From: Nocardioides sp. PD653-B2
GTDB taxonomy: Bacteria; Actinomycetota; Actinomycetes; Propionibacteriales; Nocardioidaceae
Assembly (NCBI RefSeq): GCF_002117935.1
Contig: NZ_BDJE01000023.1
Location: forward strand, 1 to 44,632
Direction of reading: 5' to 3'
DNA: 44,632 bases
Shown piece after piece: positions 24,480 to 34,846 of this stretch. The translations under genes were made by a program, and so were the position numbers. How positions within the stretch are numbered: the first letter of the stretch is position 1; every line of letters begins with the position of its first letter. Under the pieces are notes generated by a model, which searched no databases, was not told the origin of the DNA, and saw nothing but the letters and a program-made list of their open reading frames with translations.

Positions 24480-25085
24480 ATGACCGAGCCGGCGGCCACC
24501 TGGGGCGACCTCTACCGCGAGCACGTGGCCGCCGTGTCGGCGCTGGCCGACGGCCTCTCCGACGACCAGCTGCGCACGACCGTGCCGGCCTCGCCGGCCT
24601 GGACCGTGCACGACGTGCTGGCCCACCTCGCCGGCGGCTGCTCCGACGCGGTCACCGGCCGGATGGACGGCGCGCCGGCTCCGGAGTGGACCGCCCGGCA
24701 CGTCGCGGAGCGGGCAGAGCTCCCCGTGGCCGAGCTCACCGCCGAGCTGCGGTCCCACCAGGACGCGATCGCCGCCTCGACGGTCGACAACCCGCGCCCG
24801 GCGATCGTCTGGGACATGGCGGTCCACCACGCCGACCTGCACGAGGCGCTCGGCCTCGGCGAGCTGCCCGAGCCGATGTGGCGACCGGTGCTCGACGGGG
24901 TCGCGCCGATGAAGTTCGGGTCCACGGCGCCCCCCGAGGACGTCGAGCCGTACGAGCTGTTCCGCGCCCTCTTCTCCCGCCGCTCGCGGACCCAGATGCA
25001 GGCATGGGGGCTGCCCCTGTCGCCCGAGCAGCTGGACGAGCTCTGCATCTTCGGCCCCCGCGAGGACGACCAACCCGTACCCTGA
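24480..25085 (+). CDS. Mycothiol-dependent maleylpyruvate isomerase-like (DinB-fold) protein
   Basis: 201 residues. The N-terminal four-helix DinB-like domain is recognisable from LSDDQLRTTVPASPAWTVHDVLAHLAGG, a signature of the MDMPI_N family, with a histidine positioned to bind a metal (HDVLAHL) and further histidines in VWDMAVHHADLHEALG. Such proteins use mycothiol as a thiol cofactor or donor in actinobacteria; the reaction of this copy is unknown. GGAGAGG lies about 6 bases before ATG 24480. It is downstream of the VOC gene in the same operon and ends 4 bases before the start of the GH6 gene, whose -10 box lies inside its last codons. Confidence 0.82.
   Translation: MTEPAATWGDLYREHVAAVSALADGLSDDQLRTTVPASPAWTVHDVLAHLAGGCSDAVTGRMDGAPAPEWTARHVAERAELPVAELTAELRSHQDAIAASTVDNPRPAIVWDMAVHHADLHEALGLGELPEPMWRPVLDGVAPMKFGSTAPPEDVEPYELFRALFSRRSRTQMQAWGLPLSPEQLDELCIFGPREDDQPVP
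25078..25083 (+). promoter_or_regulatory. -10 box of the GH6 gene (leaderless)
   Basis: TACCCT followed by six bases (GAGCGG) and GTG 25090. It overlaps the end of the upstream coding region. Confidence 0.55.
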
Positions 25086-25089
25086 GCGG

Positions 25090-26127
25090 GTGCTCCCTCG
25101 GACATCCCGCATGCGCTCACGGGTTCTCCTGACCCTGGCCGCGCTCGTCGCGTCAGGTCTCGCGGTCGCACCCGTCGAGGCGTCCGGGGCCCGGACGAAC
25201 GGCGGGGCGGATGCCGCCACCGTCTCGACGGCCGCCAAGGACCTCCGCAAGTCCCGCGGGCTGTTCGTCGACCCGAAGATGCCGGGAGCCAAGCACGGGG
25301 CGGTCTACAAGAAGGCCTTCGGCTCCAAGGCCCAGGCGCTCTGGATCATCCCCGAGGCCTACGGCACCCCGTCGGTGCGCAAGGCCGTGCGGGCCTACAC
25401 GTCCCGCGCGCTGAAGGCCAAGAAGACCCCCACGCTGTCCATCTACGGCATCCCCGGCCGGGACTGCGGCGGGCACTCGTCCGCGGGTGCGCTCCAGAAC
25501 GCCGAGCAGTACCGCGCCTGGATCCGCCAGGTCGGCAAGGGCCTCGACGACCAGAAGGCGCTCGTGATCCTCGAGCCGGACGCGCTGCCCTTCTTCGGCA
25601 GCAACGTCCCGTGCGACCGGCCCGAGGGCTGGCTCGCCATGCTGCGGTTCGCGAGCAAGACGCTGAGCAAGTCCGGCGCCTGGGTCTACATCGACGCCGG
25701 GCACTCCGACTGGCGGCCCTACGAGCAGCGCCCGGCGCAGCTCAAGCAGGCGGGCATCGAGTTCGCCCGCGGCTTCAGCACGAACGTCTCCAACTTCCGC
25801 TCCACCGCCGACGAGAAGGCCTACGCCCAGACGATGGTCACCGAGCTGCGCAAGCTCGGCGTGACGGGCGTGCACTACGTCATCGACACCTCGCGCAACG
25901 GCGCAGCCAACCCGGTCAACGGCCAGGTGATCAATCCGCCCTGGGCGCGGGTGGGCAAGCCGCCCAAGTTGGTCTTCGACGGCGCCTTCGACGGGACGCT
26001 GTGGGTGAAGCACCCCGGCGAGTCGGATGGCTACGAGAACGGCGGCAACTCGTCGGGCAAGTGGTGCGCCATGCTCGCCGACCGGCTCATCGACGGCACC
26101 TCCGACCAGACGTCCTGCCCGGAGTGA
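25090..26127 (+). CDS. Glycoside hydrolase family 6 protein (secreted)
   Basis: 345 residues. A signal peptide (RMRSRVLLTLAALVASGLAVAPVEA) precedes a single GH6 domain. The family residues are visible: Asp125 in IPGRDCGG, corresponding to the Asp next to the conserved disulfide Cys, the catalytic acid Asp164 in ILEPDALPF, YIDAGHSDW, GFSTNVSNF and the C-terminal WVKHPGESDG. GH6 enzymes are inverting beta-1,4-glucanases or cellobiohydrolases. There is no carbohydrate-binding module, which is minimal for the family, so the target may be a soluble or cell-surface glucan. GTG 25090 is chosen for its position 6 bases after TACCCT; ATG 25111 would also retain a signal peptide. A conserved small gene follows after 4 bp. 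Confidence 0.9.
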   Translation: MLPRTSRMRSRVLLTLAALVASGLAVAPVEASGARTNGGADAATVSTAAKDLRKSRGLFVDPKMPGAKHGAVYKKAFGSKAQALWIIPEAYGTPSVRKAVRAYTSRALKAKKTPTLSIYGIPGRDCGGHSSAGALQNAEQYRAWIRQVGKGLDDQKALVILEPDALPFFGSNVPCDRPEGWLAMLRFASKTLSKSGAWVYIDAGHSDWRPYEQRPAQLKQAGIEFARGFSTNVSNFRSTADEKAYAQTMVTELRKLGVTGVHYVIDTSRNGAANPVNGQVINPPWARVGKPPKLVFDGAFDGTLWVKHPGESDGYENGGNSSGKWCAMLADRLIDGTSDQTSCPE

Positions 26128-26131
26128 CGCG

Positions 26132-26488
26132 ATGGCGACGTACGCGGTCAACCCCGACGCCGTCGCCCACGCGCGCTCGCTGATCGAGAAGTCGCAGTAC
26201 GTCCTCGACAGCGACTGGGGCGACGCGCAACCGGACGCCGAGGCACAGAACGCCTACCTCGAGCGGCACTCGTGGGCGGAGTACGCCGCCTGGCACCTCG
26301 GGCTCACCGAGGGCGCGAACGACGAGACCAAGGCCCGCTACGCGTTCGGGTACGGCGACTTCCGCCGGGTGCACCGCTCCGGTCTGATCGCCTGCGTCTA
26401 CCGGGCCGCCGAGTGGCGGCACAAGAAGGTCGAGCTCGCCGCCCACGACCTCCTCCAGCTCCTCGACCGGACCGCCGGCATCGAGTAG
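26132..26488 (+). CDS. Conserved actinobacterial protein of unknown function
   Basis: 118 residues, soluble, rich in aromatic and charged residues (YVLDSDWGDAQPDAEAQNAYLERHSWAEYAAWHLG in part). I recognise the pattern as a conserved actinobacterial family without assigned function; HSWAEYAAWHLG and RYAFGYGDFRRVHRSGL are its most recognisable parts. ATG 26132 has GGAG 7 bases upstream and follows the GH6 stop by 4 bases, so it is in the same operon, though a link to sugar metabolism is not evident. Its stop codon TAG (26486-26488) is the first point of the tandem repeat array: the bases TAGGTCCCGCC recur inside the array. Confidence 0.78.
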   Translation: MATYAVNPDAVAHARSLIEKSQYVLDSDWGDAQPDAEAQNAYLERHSWAEYAAWHLGLTEGANDETKARYAFGYGDFRRVHRSGLIACVYRAAEWRHKKVELAAHDLLQLLDRTAGIE

Positions 26489-27291
26489 GTCCCGCCCGGG
26501 TGGTCGGTGGTTTCGAGGCTCAGGCCCAGCGGCCTTCGCACCTCAACCACCAACCCGGTGGTTGAGGTGCGAGGAGCGCCAGCGACGAGCCTCGAAACCA
26601 CCCCGCTGTCGACCTCGTCTCCGCGTGCCGGGGTCACCAGAAGGTCCCGCCCGGCCGGCCGGTGGTTTCGAGGCTCAGGCCCAGCGGCCTTCGCACCTCA
26701 ACCACCAACCCGGTGCTTGAGCCTCGAAACCACCCCAGTGTCGACCTCGTGTTCGCGTGCCGGGTCACCAGTAGGTCCCGCCGGGCCGGTCGGTGGTTTC
26801 GAGGCTCAGGCCTAGCGGCCTTCGCACCTCAACCACCAATCCGGTGGTTGAGGTGCGAGGAGCGCCAGCGACGAGCCTCGAAACCACCCCGCTGTCGACC
26901 TCGTCTCCGCGTGCCGGGACACCAGCAGGTCCCGCCGGGCCGGTCGTTGAGGTGCGAGGAGCGCCAGCGACGAGCCTCGAAACCACCCCGCTGTCGACCT
27001 CGTCTCCGCGTGCCGGGGTCACCAGAAGGTCCCGCCCGGCCGGCCGGTGGTTTCGAGGCTCAGGCCTAGCGGCCTTTCGCACCTCAACCACCAACCCGGT
27101 GCTTGAGCCTCGAAACCACCCCAACCGTCGACCTCGTCTCCGCGTGCCGGGGTCACCAGAAGGTCCCGCCCGGCCGGCCGGTGGTTTCGAGGCTCAGGCC
27201 CAGCGGCCTTCGCACCTCAACCACCAACCCGGTGGTTGAGCCTCGAAACCACCCCAAGCGTCGACCTCGTGTCCGCGTGCCGGGTCACCAG
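26487..27291. repeat. Tandem array of six palindromic intergenic units
   Basis: AGGTCCCGCC marks unit starts at 26487, 26642, 26773, 26927, 27027 and 27161, giving lengths of about 155, 131, 154, 100, 134 and 131 bp. Each full unit holds two facing copies of the dispersed element (GGTGGTTTCGAGGCTC... and ...CTCGAAACCACC), so it can fold into a long hairpin, followed by a TCGACCTCGT...CGCGTGCCGGGTCACCAG linker. Long units carry an extra GGTGCGAGGAGCGCCAGCGACGA segment in the second arm; short units lack it; the fourth lacks the first arm. The array starts in the stop codon of the upstream gene and ends in the stop codon of the DUF427 gene, so unit junctions contain copies of both gene ends. 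It encodes nothing convincing. Confidence 0.9.
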
Positions 27292-27764
27292 CCGAGGGTG
27301 CCGGGGGCGCCCTTGAACGGACCGACCACCCGGCTGGTGATCCAGCAGCCGCCGTAGAAGCCGCCCTCCTGCGGCTCGACCACCTCGCCGTCGACGGTGC
27401 AGCGGTCGACCAGCCCCGGCATCACCGCGATCGCCCCGGCGATCTCCTCGAAGCCGGCCGACGGAGTCGGGTAGAACCACGCGGCGCGGGCGGCGACGAC
27501 GTCACCGGCGACCAGGTCGACGTACGACGCCTGGCCCTTCCACTCGCACCACGAGGAGCCGACGGCGTCCCGGAGCGCGCCGGGCACGAACGCCGACCGC
27601 GGCAGGTAGTACGTCGGCGGGTGGCTGGTCTCGAGCACCCGCCACGAGGTGGTGCTGCTGGCGATCGTCACTCCCCCGAGCACCACCTCGACCAGCTCGC
27701 CGCTCGGCTCGACCCGGGGCGGGCGCGGGTAGTCCCAGACGGACTCGACCGTGGGCTGCGTCAT
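27285..27764 (-). CDS. DUF427 domain-containing protein
   Basis: 159 residues. The run VLETSHPPTYYLP, CEWKGQASY, AAWFYPTPSAGF and the C-terminal GFYGGCWITSRVVGPFKGAPGTLGW define DUF427, a small beta-rich domain of unknown biochemical function common in actinobacteria and fungi. Length is normal for a one-domain member with a short lead. ATG 27764 lies 6 bases after TAGCGT (minus strand) with no ribosome binding site, so the mRNA is probably leaderless. It is divergent from the MFS gene, 55 bp apart, and its stop codon is the right boundary of the tandem repeat array. Confidence 0.9.
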   Translation of the reverse strand: MTQPTVESVWDYPRPPRVEPSGELVEVVLGGVTIASSTTSWRVLETSHPPTYYLPRSAFVPGALRDAVGSSWCEWKGQASYVDLVAGDVVAARAAWFYPTPSAGFEEIAGAIAVMPGLVDRCTVDGEVVEPQEGGFYGGCWITSRVVGPFKGAPGTLGW

Positions 27765-27770
27765 GTCGCG

Positions 27771-27776
27771 ACGCTA
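27771..27776 (-). promoter_or_regulatory. -10 box of the DUF427 gene (leaderless)
   Basis: TAGCGT on the minus strand, then six bases (CGCGAC) and ATG 27764. Confidence 0.55.
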
Positions 27777-27805
27777 CCGGCTGGGGGAACATCCGCCGCC
27801 GGGGT

Positions 27806-27811
27806 TAGGTT
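27806..27811 (+). promoter_or_regulatory. -10 box of the MFS gene (leaderless)
   Basis: TAGGTT followed by 8 bases and GTG 27820; no Shine-Dalgarno sequence. Confidence 0.4.
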
Positions 27812-27819
27812 CGGGGATC

Positions 27820-29130
27820 GTGCGCACGCTGAGTCAACGGGTCGGGGCCCTGGTGGCCGACACCCGACCGCTGCGCAACGAGCACTTCCGCCGGCTGTGG
27901 CTGGCGAACATCATCACCGTCGTCGGCGCGCAGCTGACCGTGGTCGCGGTCCCGGCCCAGATCTACGCCGACACCGGCTCGTCGGCGTACGTCGGCCTGA
28001 CCGGGCTCTTCGGCCTGGTGCCGCTGGTCGTGTTCGGGCTCTGGGGCGGCGCGTTGGCCGACGTCTTCGACCGCCGCACGATGCTGGTGATCACCACCCT
28101 CGGGCTGATCGTCACCAGCGGGCTGTTCTGGCTGCAGGCGGCGATGGGCAACACCAACGTGTGGCTGCTGCTCGGCCTCTTCTCGGTGCAGCAGGCGTTC
28201 TTCGCGGTCAACCAGCCGACCCGCAGCGCGATCCTGCCCAAGCTGCTGGGACCTGAGCTGCTCCCGGCGGCGAACTCGCTGAACATGACGATCTTCTCGG
28301 CCGGCGCCATCGGTGGCCCGCTGGTCGCGGGTGTGCTGATCCCCGTGATCGGCTTCGAGTGGCTCTACCTGATCGACACGTTCACGCTGCTCGCGACGCT
28401 GAGCGCCGTGGTCCGGCTGCCCAGCCTCGCCGTCGAGGACGCCGCGAAGGGCACGCCCGGACTGCGCTCGGTCATCGAGGGCTTCGCCTACCTGCGCGGC
28501 CACCCGGTCTTGATGATGTCGTTCGTCGTCGACCTGATCGCGATGGTCTTCGGCATGCCGCGCGCGCTGTTCCCCGAGATCGCCCACGTCTCCTTCAGCG
28601 GGCCGGACGAGGGCGGCATCGTCTTCGCGCTGCTCTTCGCCGCGATCCCCGCGGGCGCCGTGGTCGGCGGCGTCCTCTCCGGCTGGGTCTCCCGCGTCGA
28701 CCGGCAGGGCCGCGCCGTCATCGCGTGCATCCTGGTCTGGGGCGGGGCGATGGCCGGCTTCGGCCTCGCGGTCGGGCTCGCCGACCACTGGCGGACCGCG
28801 ATGCTGTGGACCGCCCTGCTGATGCTCGTCATCGGCGGCGCGGCCGACATGGCGTCCGCGGCCTTCCGGACCTCGATGCTCCAGAGCGCCGCCGACGACT
28901 CCGTCCGCGGGCGGCTCCAGGGCATCTTCATCGTGGTGGTGGCGGGTGGCCCGCGGATCGCGGACGTCGTGCACGGGGCGTCCGCGGCGATGGTCGGCAC
29001 GGCGGCCGCGGCGGCGGGCGGCGGTGTCCTGGTCGTGATCGGGACGGTCGTCGCGGCGATCGCCGTACCGTCCTTCGTGCGCTACCGGATCGGAGCCGCC
29101 CCTGCCCGAGCTGGCGAGGGCAGGGAGTAG
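27820..29130 (+). CDS. MFS transporter (EntS/MFS_3-type exporter)
   Basis: 436 residues with about 12 hydrophobic segments. The N-terminal LRNEHFRRLWLANIITVVGAQ, the loop GALADVFDRRTMLVI between helices 2 and 3 (motif A equivalent) and NQPTRSAILPKLL are typical of the MFS_3 group that includes the enterobactin exporter EntS and many macrolide or siderophore exporters. Substrate cannot be assigned; no siderophore genes adjoin. GTG 27820 is preferred because it directly precedes the family N-terminus and follows a TAGGTT box by 8 bases; the longer frame from 27751 overlaps the divergent promoter. Membrane protein of the cytoplasmic membrane. Confidence 0.85.
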   Translation: MRTLSQRVGALVADTRPLRNEHFRRLWLANIITVVGAQLTVVAVPAQIYADTGSSAYVGLTGLFGLVPLVVFGLWGGALADVFDRRTMLVITTLGLIVTSGLFWLQAAMGNTNVWLLLGLFSVQQAFFAVNQPTRSAILPKLLGPELLPAANSLNMTIFSAGAIGGPLVAGVLIPVIGFEWLYLIDTFTLLATLSAVVRLPSLAVEDAAKGTPGLRSVIEGFAYLRGHPVLMMSFVVDLIAMVFGMPRALFPEIAHVSFSGPDEGGIVFALLFAAIPAGAVVGGVLSGWVSRVDRQGRAVIACILVWGGAMAGFGLAVGLADHWRTAMLWTALLMLVIGGAADMASAAFRTSMLQSAADDSVRGRLQGIFIVVVAGGPRIADVVHGASAAMVGTAAAAAGGGVLVVIGTVVAAIAVPSFVRYRIGAAPARAGEGRE

Positions 29131-29137
29131 CGGCGAA

Positions 29138-29197
29138 GGTTGAGGAGCGTCGGCTCAAACCGGAGCGCGCGACGGGCTAGCGACGCGTCTCGAAACC
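29138..29197. repeat. Dispersed palindromic element, variant copy
   Basis: Begins GGTTGAGGAGCGTCGG and ends GACGCGTCTCGAAACC, 60 bases, inverted orientation relative to copy 1. It lies 8 bases after the MFS stop and before the promoter of the next gene. Confidence 0.55.
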
Positions 29198-29238
29198 AGA
29201 GGCCCGCCGCCGAAGCGGTCTGAACCCCGCCCGCGACC

Positions 29239-29244
29239 TAGACT
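29239..29244 (+). promoter_or_regulatory. -10 box of the SDR-like gene (leaderless)
   Basis: TAGACT, then six bases (CCCCCG) and GTG 29251. Confidence 0.55.
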
Positions 29245-29250
29245 CCCCCG

Positions 29251-30732
29251 GTGCATCCGAACGACCATCCCGAGCTCCTCGAGGGCATCGACCCCGACGA
29301 CCTAGCGATCACGGTGCGGGTGCTCAACGAGCTGCACCGGCTGCCGAGCGATCACCCGGACATCACGGCCGTCAAGCACGCGGCGTCGCACATGTACAAG
29401 GCGCTCAAGGCCGAGCGGCGCACCCGCAAGCGCCAGGCCGAGCTGGCCGCCGACCGCGCGGTGACCGAGGCGACGGCCACCGGCTCGCCGATGCGCATCG
29501 ACGACGAGACCCTCGGCATCCCACTGGTCTCCACCGCGCCGGGCGCCTTCGCAGGCGAGCTGATCAACCCGCGCGGCTGTTACATCTGCAAGAATGACTA
29601 CACGCTCGTCGACGCGTTCTACCACTGGCTCTGCCCCAGCTGCGCGGCCATGTCGCACGCGAAGCGCGACCAGGGCACCGACCTCACCGGACGCCGCGCG
29701 CTGCTGACCGGCGGTCGCGCCAAGATCGGCATGTACATCGCGCTGCGGCTGCTCCGCGACGGCGCGCACACCACGATCACGACGCGCTTCCCGCACGACG
29801 CCGTACGACGGTTCACGGCGCTGGAGGACAGCGCCGACTGGATCAACCGGCTCAAGATCGTCGGGATCGACCTGCGCGACCCCACCCAGGTGGTTGCGCT
29901 CGCCGACGAGGTCGCCGCGGCCGGTCCGCTCGACATCCTCATCAACAACGCGTGCCAGACCGTGCGCCGCTCGCCGGGCTCCTACGCGCCGCTCGTCGAC
30001 GCCGAGCTCGCTCCCCTGCCGACCGGCATCGCGCTCCCGGAGATCGTCAGCTTCGACCGGATCAGCGACGCCCACCCGGCCGCGATCGCGGGCACCCTCC
30101 AGCAGCACGCGGTCGCCCACCACGAGACGCCCGCACACACCCCGGCCTCGATCACCGCGCTCGCCCTCAAGGCCGGCAACGCCAGCCTCGAGGCGCACCT
30201 CGCCGGCACGGCGGTCGACGCCGGCGGGCTGCTCCCCGACCTGCAGACGACGAACTCGTGGACCCAGACGGTCGACGAGGTCGACCCGCTCGAGCTGCTC
30301 GAGGTGCAGCTCTGCAACGCCACCGCGCCGTTCCTGCTGATCTCGCGCCTGCGCGCGTCGCTGCGGTCGTCGTCGGCCCGGCGCACGTACGTCGTCAACG
30401 TGTCGGCGATGGAGGGCCAGTTCTCCCGGACCTACAAGGGCCCGGGCCACCCGCACACCAACATGGCCAAGGCCTCGCTGAACATGCTGACCCGCACCAG
30501 CGCCGGCGAGATGTTCGAGACCGACGGCATCTTGATGAACGCCGTCGACACCGGCTGGATCACCGACGAGCGCCCCCACCAGGAGAAGCTGCGGATCGCC
30601 GCCGAGGGCTGGCACGCCCCGCTCGACCTGGTCGACGGCGCCGCCCGCGTCTACGACCCGATCGTGCGCGGCGAGGCGGGCGAGGACCTGTACGGCCACT
30701 TCCTGAAGGACTTCGAACCCAGCCCTTGGTGA
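29251..30732 (+). CDS. Zinc-finger-containing short-chain dehydrogenase/reductase family protein
   Basis: 493 residues, nearly double a classical SDR. Residues 1-140 are a helical lead with a zinc-ribbon-like C110-x2-C113-x14-C128-x2-C131. The Rossmann part follows with GGRAKIG (154-160) for the cofactor and NNAC (232-235). A long insert (about 245-345) interrupts the SDR core. The catalytic Ser is S385 in NVSAMEGQ, but at the position of the usual YxxxK the sequence is TNMAK, so Lys407 is kept and the Tyr is replaced by Thr403. Either another residue (Tyr395 is close) takes the role or the chemistry differs. GTG 29251 follows TAGACT by six bases, so the message is leaderless. Substrate unknown. 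Confidence 0.85.
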   Translation: MHPNDHPELLEGIDPDDLAITVRVLNELHRLPSDHPDITAVKHAASHMYKALKAERRTRKRQAELAADRAVTEATATGSPMRIDDETLGIPLVSTAPGAFAGELINPRGCYICKNDYTLVDAFYHWLCPSCAAMSHAKRDQGTDLTGRRALLTGGRAKIGMYIALRLLRDGAHTTITTRFPHDAVRRFTALEDSADWINRLKIVGIDLRDPTQVVALADEVAAAGPLDILINNACQTVRRSPGSYAPLVDAELAPLPTGIALPEIVSFDRISDAHPAAIAGTLQQHAVAHHETPAHTPASITALALKAGNASLEAHLAGTAVDAGGLLPDLQTTNSWTQTVDEVDPLELLEVQLCNATAPFLLISRLRASLRSSSARRTYVVNVSAMEGQFSRTYKGPGHPHTNMAKASLNMLTRTSAGEMFETDGILMNAVDTGWITDERPHQEKLRIAAEGWHAPLDLVDGAARVYDPIVRGEAGEDLYGHFLKDFEPSPW

Positions 30733-30803
30733 GGTCGGGGCAGTCGTCCCGCCCAGTCTGACGTCGATGCTGAGCAGGATCCGTCCGGAAGCTCGATGAT
30801 CGC

Positions 30804-30878
30804 CCAGGGCACGTCGACCCCCTGCGTGACGAAGGGGAGGCGTACGCCGAGATGCTCGCCGCCGCCGGCGTGCCGGTG
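30804..30878 (+). pseudogene. Remnant of an alpha/beta-hydrolase (HSL/esterase family)
   Basis: The translation around 30816-30878 reads DPLRDEGEAYAEMLAAAGVP, the conserved C-terminal block of hormone-sensitive-lipase-type esterases. Nothing else of the enzyme is present: no GXSXG before it and no final catalytic His after it. The fragment lies in the 284-bp gap between the SDR and cstA genes, in the same frame as cstA but without a start signal, and seems to be a scar of a deleted gene. The rest of the gap shows no feature beyond cstA's ribosome binding site. Confidence 0.5.
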
Positions 30879-31016
30879 ACCCGGTGCGCCAGGCGGGAGG
30901 ATCCGCGGTTTCGTCGACATGGGTGGGAGGCGGATCGGGGTGGTGTGAGGTGGCTGTGGGCGGATACTGATCCAGTGCAGGGCCTGCCGGGCCTGCAGGA
31001 CGCTCGAGGAGCCCGC

Positions 31017-33217
<2,201 letters not shown>

Positions 33218-33221
<4 letters not shown>

Positions 33222-33406
33222 GGGCCGCGGTTCTCCGTGCTGGACGCGGTCTGCGCTGGTACCTCCGGCAGGCCACGGGCGAGGCCAAGTGGGACGAGTA
33301 CCTCGCCGTGTGCCGCGAGCAGGGCGCCGACCCGATGAGCCGACGCGAGTTCGAGCGTCGCCGCGCAGACCATCGCGAGGCGCACCCCCAGTCCCGCTGC
33401 TGCTGA
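33218..33406 (+). CDS. YbdD/YjiX family small protein
   Basis: 62 residues: an N-terminal hydrophobic/basic helix (RAGRGLRWYLRQATGEAKWDEYL) and the family ending MSRREFERRRADHREAHPQSRCC. YbdD/YjiX proteins are always encoded next to cstA/btsT transporters and are reported to be needed for transport in enteric bacteria. It starts with GTG 33218, overlapping the cstA stop by four bases, so it is translationally coupled. The double Cys at the C-terminus is seen in several actinobacterial members. Most of the gene's identity rests on this context and on the KWDEYL and EF-RR-AD patterns. Confidence 0.9.
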
Positions 33407-33490
33407 TGATTGCGCGGTCGTCTCGCGGGAAGATCCGAGCGACGGTTGCGCTGGAGGCGGCTGAGCGGGGAGGCAGCCACAAGCGCTGCT

Positions 33491-34774
33491 CTAAATGTGC
33501 TGGCAGATCACGTGCACCATGCCGACGTGCGGGCGGGTCCTCGTGCGAACGGGACACGCTCGGGCGAGGGCGTCGCTGTACCCGAACCGCGCTTCCCGGG
33601 GCGAACGCCGCTCGTAGGCCCCGAGGTCAACTCGTCCGACGCTCGGTCGGCGTATCCGGTTGGTCGGGTGGGCGTACTCCCATCGTGGCCGCCACCGCTC
33701 GGGGACTCGGACGCCCCGATCGATCGCGGGAGAGGTTGCTCGGAGGCTGAAGTCGTCGGCCGCCGGGTCCGCGAAGCCCTTCGACCCGACCCGACGGTTG
33801 GCTTGCGCCGAGACGGCGCCGAGGTTGGTCACCACCCCTGGACCGACCAGCAGGTTGTTCCGGAGGTTGGCGCGGCTCCGCTCGGCGAGCTGGACGAAGG
33901 TGCCGGTGGCACGACGGTTGACGAAGGTGTTGTTGACCACCCACAGCACGCGGGAGCCGGCGTCGGGGAACCCCTCGGCGCCGTAGGAGACCAGGGCCGA
34001 GTTCTCCGAGTTCGGCCCCTGGATGATGACGTTGCCTGCGATCGGCGACCTGCCCCCGTTGGGCAGGTCGACGGAGTAGCTGGCGGTGGCGTCGCCGTCG
34101 GTGATCCGGTTGCCGGTGATCGTGTTCGTCGCGGCCCGGGACTTGAGCTCGTGGCCGGTGTCGGCCCCCCACAGGTAGCTGCCGGTGACGGTCAGCGAGC
34201 GCACGGCGCCGATGTAGAGGTTGTGGGTCTGACCGTCTCCGGTGCCGTTGCGGAAGAACCGGGAGCGCGCGATCACGATGTCGCTTCCGGGATCGGCTCC
34301 GGTGAGGATGCCGTTCTGGTTGTCGTGGAACGAGCTCCTGGTCACCGTCAGCCCGGCACCCTCCTGGCGGATGCCGGCGCCGTTCTGGTCGGGCACCGTC
34401 GCGCCGCTGAACTCGAGCCGGTCGACGGTCGTGCGATCACCCGCGATCACCCAGATCGCCTTCCCCTGGGCGCTGCTCCCGTCCGCCTGGAGGTGCGGTC
34501 GCCCACCGACGCCCCGCAGGGTGAGGTCGTCCTGGGTCCAGGTGGCGACGTCCCCGACGTAGGTGCCAGGGTCGATCAGCACCGTGTCCCCGTCGCGGGC
34601 CACCGCCGCCGCCGCGCTCGGGGTGGCCAGTCGCCGGTCCGGTCCCACGTGCCACGTACGGGGGCTGTCAACTGCCCGCTCCGCCGCCGTCGCCGGCACT
34701 CCGGTCACGACCAGCGTCGCCACGCACAGGAGCGACCAGCACCGCACCGCCACGCCCACTCTCCGGATCCGCAC
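33491..34774 (-). CDS. Secreted right-handed parallel beta-helix protein
   Basis: About 427 residues. A signal peptide with a basic start (RIRR) and a hydrophobic core precedes repeated short strands with Asn/Gly turns (GAGIRQEGAGLTVTRSSFHDNQNGI, VRSLTVTGSYLWG, NTITGNRITDG), the pattern of pectate-lyase-like beta helices. Such proteins bind or cleave polysaccharides; no catalytic site is obvious here. The start GTG 34774 is proposed because GACAAT lies exactly 6 bases upstream, as in other leaderless genes of this window; GTG 34792 is the alternative and lengthens the N-terminus by 6 residues. It converges with the cstA operon and follows the DUF4186 gene by 72 bp. Confidence 0.8.
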   Translation of the reverse strand: MRIRRVGVAVRCWSLLCVATLVVTGVPATAAERAVDSPRTWHVGPDRRLATPSAAAAVARDGDTVLIDPGTYVGDVATWTQDDLTLRGVGGRPHLQADGSSAQGKAIWVIAGDRTTVDRLEFSGATVPDQNGAGIRQEGAGLTVTRSSFHDNQNGILTGADPGSDIVIARSRFFRNGTGDGQTHNLYIGAVRSLTVTGSYLWGADTGHELKSRAATNTITGNRITDGDATASYSVDLPNGGRSPIAGNVIIQGPNSENSALVSYGAEGFPDAGSRVLWVVNNTFVNRRATGTFVQLAERSRANLRNNLLVGPGVVTNLGAVSAQANRRVGSKGFADPAADDFSLRATSPAIDRGVRVPERWRPRWEYAHPTNRIRRPSVGRVDLGAYERRSPREARFGYSDALARACPVRTRTRPHVGMVHVICQHI

Positions 34775-34846
34775 CGCACCATTGTCGATCACGTGCGGCC
34801 CGTGCTCAGCCGTCGCGCGCTGTTGCAGGCGAGTCCGCCGCGCCCT

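Noticed and set aside
26487..27291. CRISPR array
   Set aside because: Units are 100-155 bp, internally palindromic, without unique spacers, and no cas genes are near.
26507..27357. Several repeated reading frames (MVSRLRPSGLRTSTTNP type) inside the tandem array
   Set aside because: They are translations of the palindromic repeat, appear on both strands and have no start signals.
33407..33490. Terminator between the cstA operon and the beta-helix gene
   Set aside because: I searched for an inverted repeat and found no stem longer than a few base pairs.
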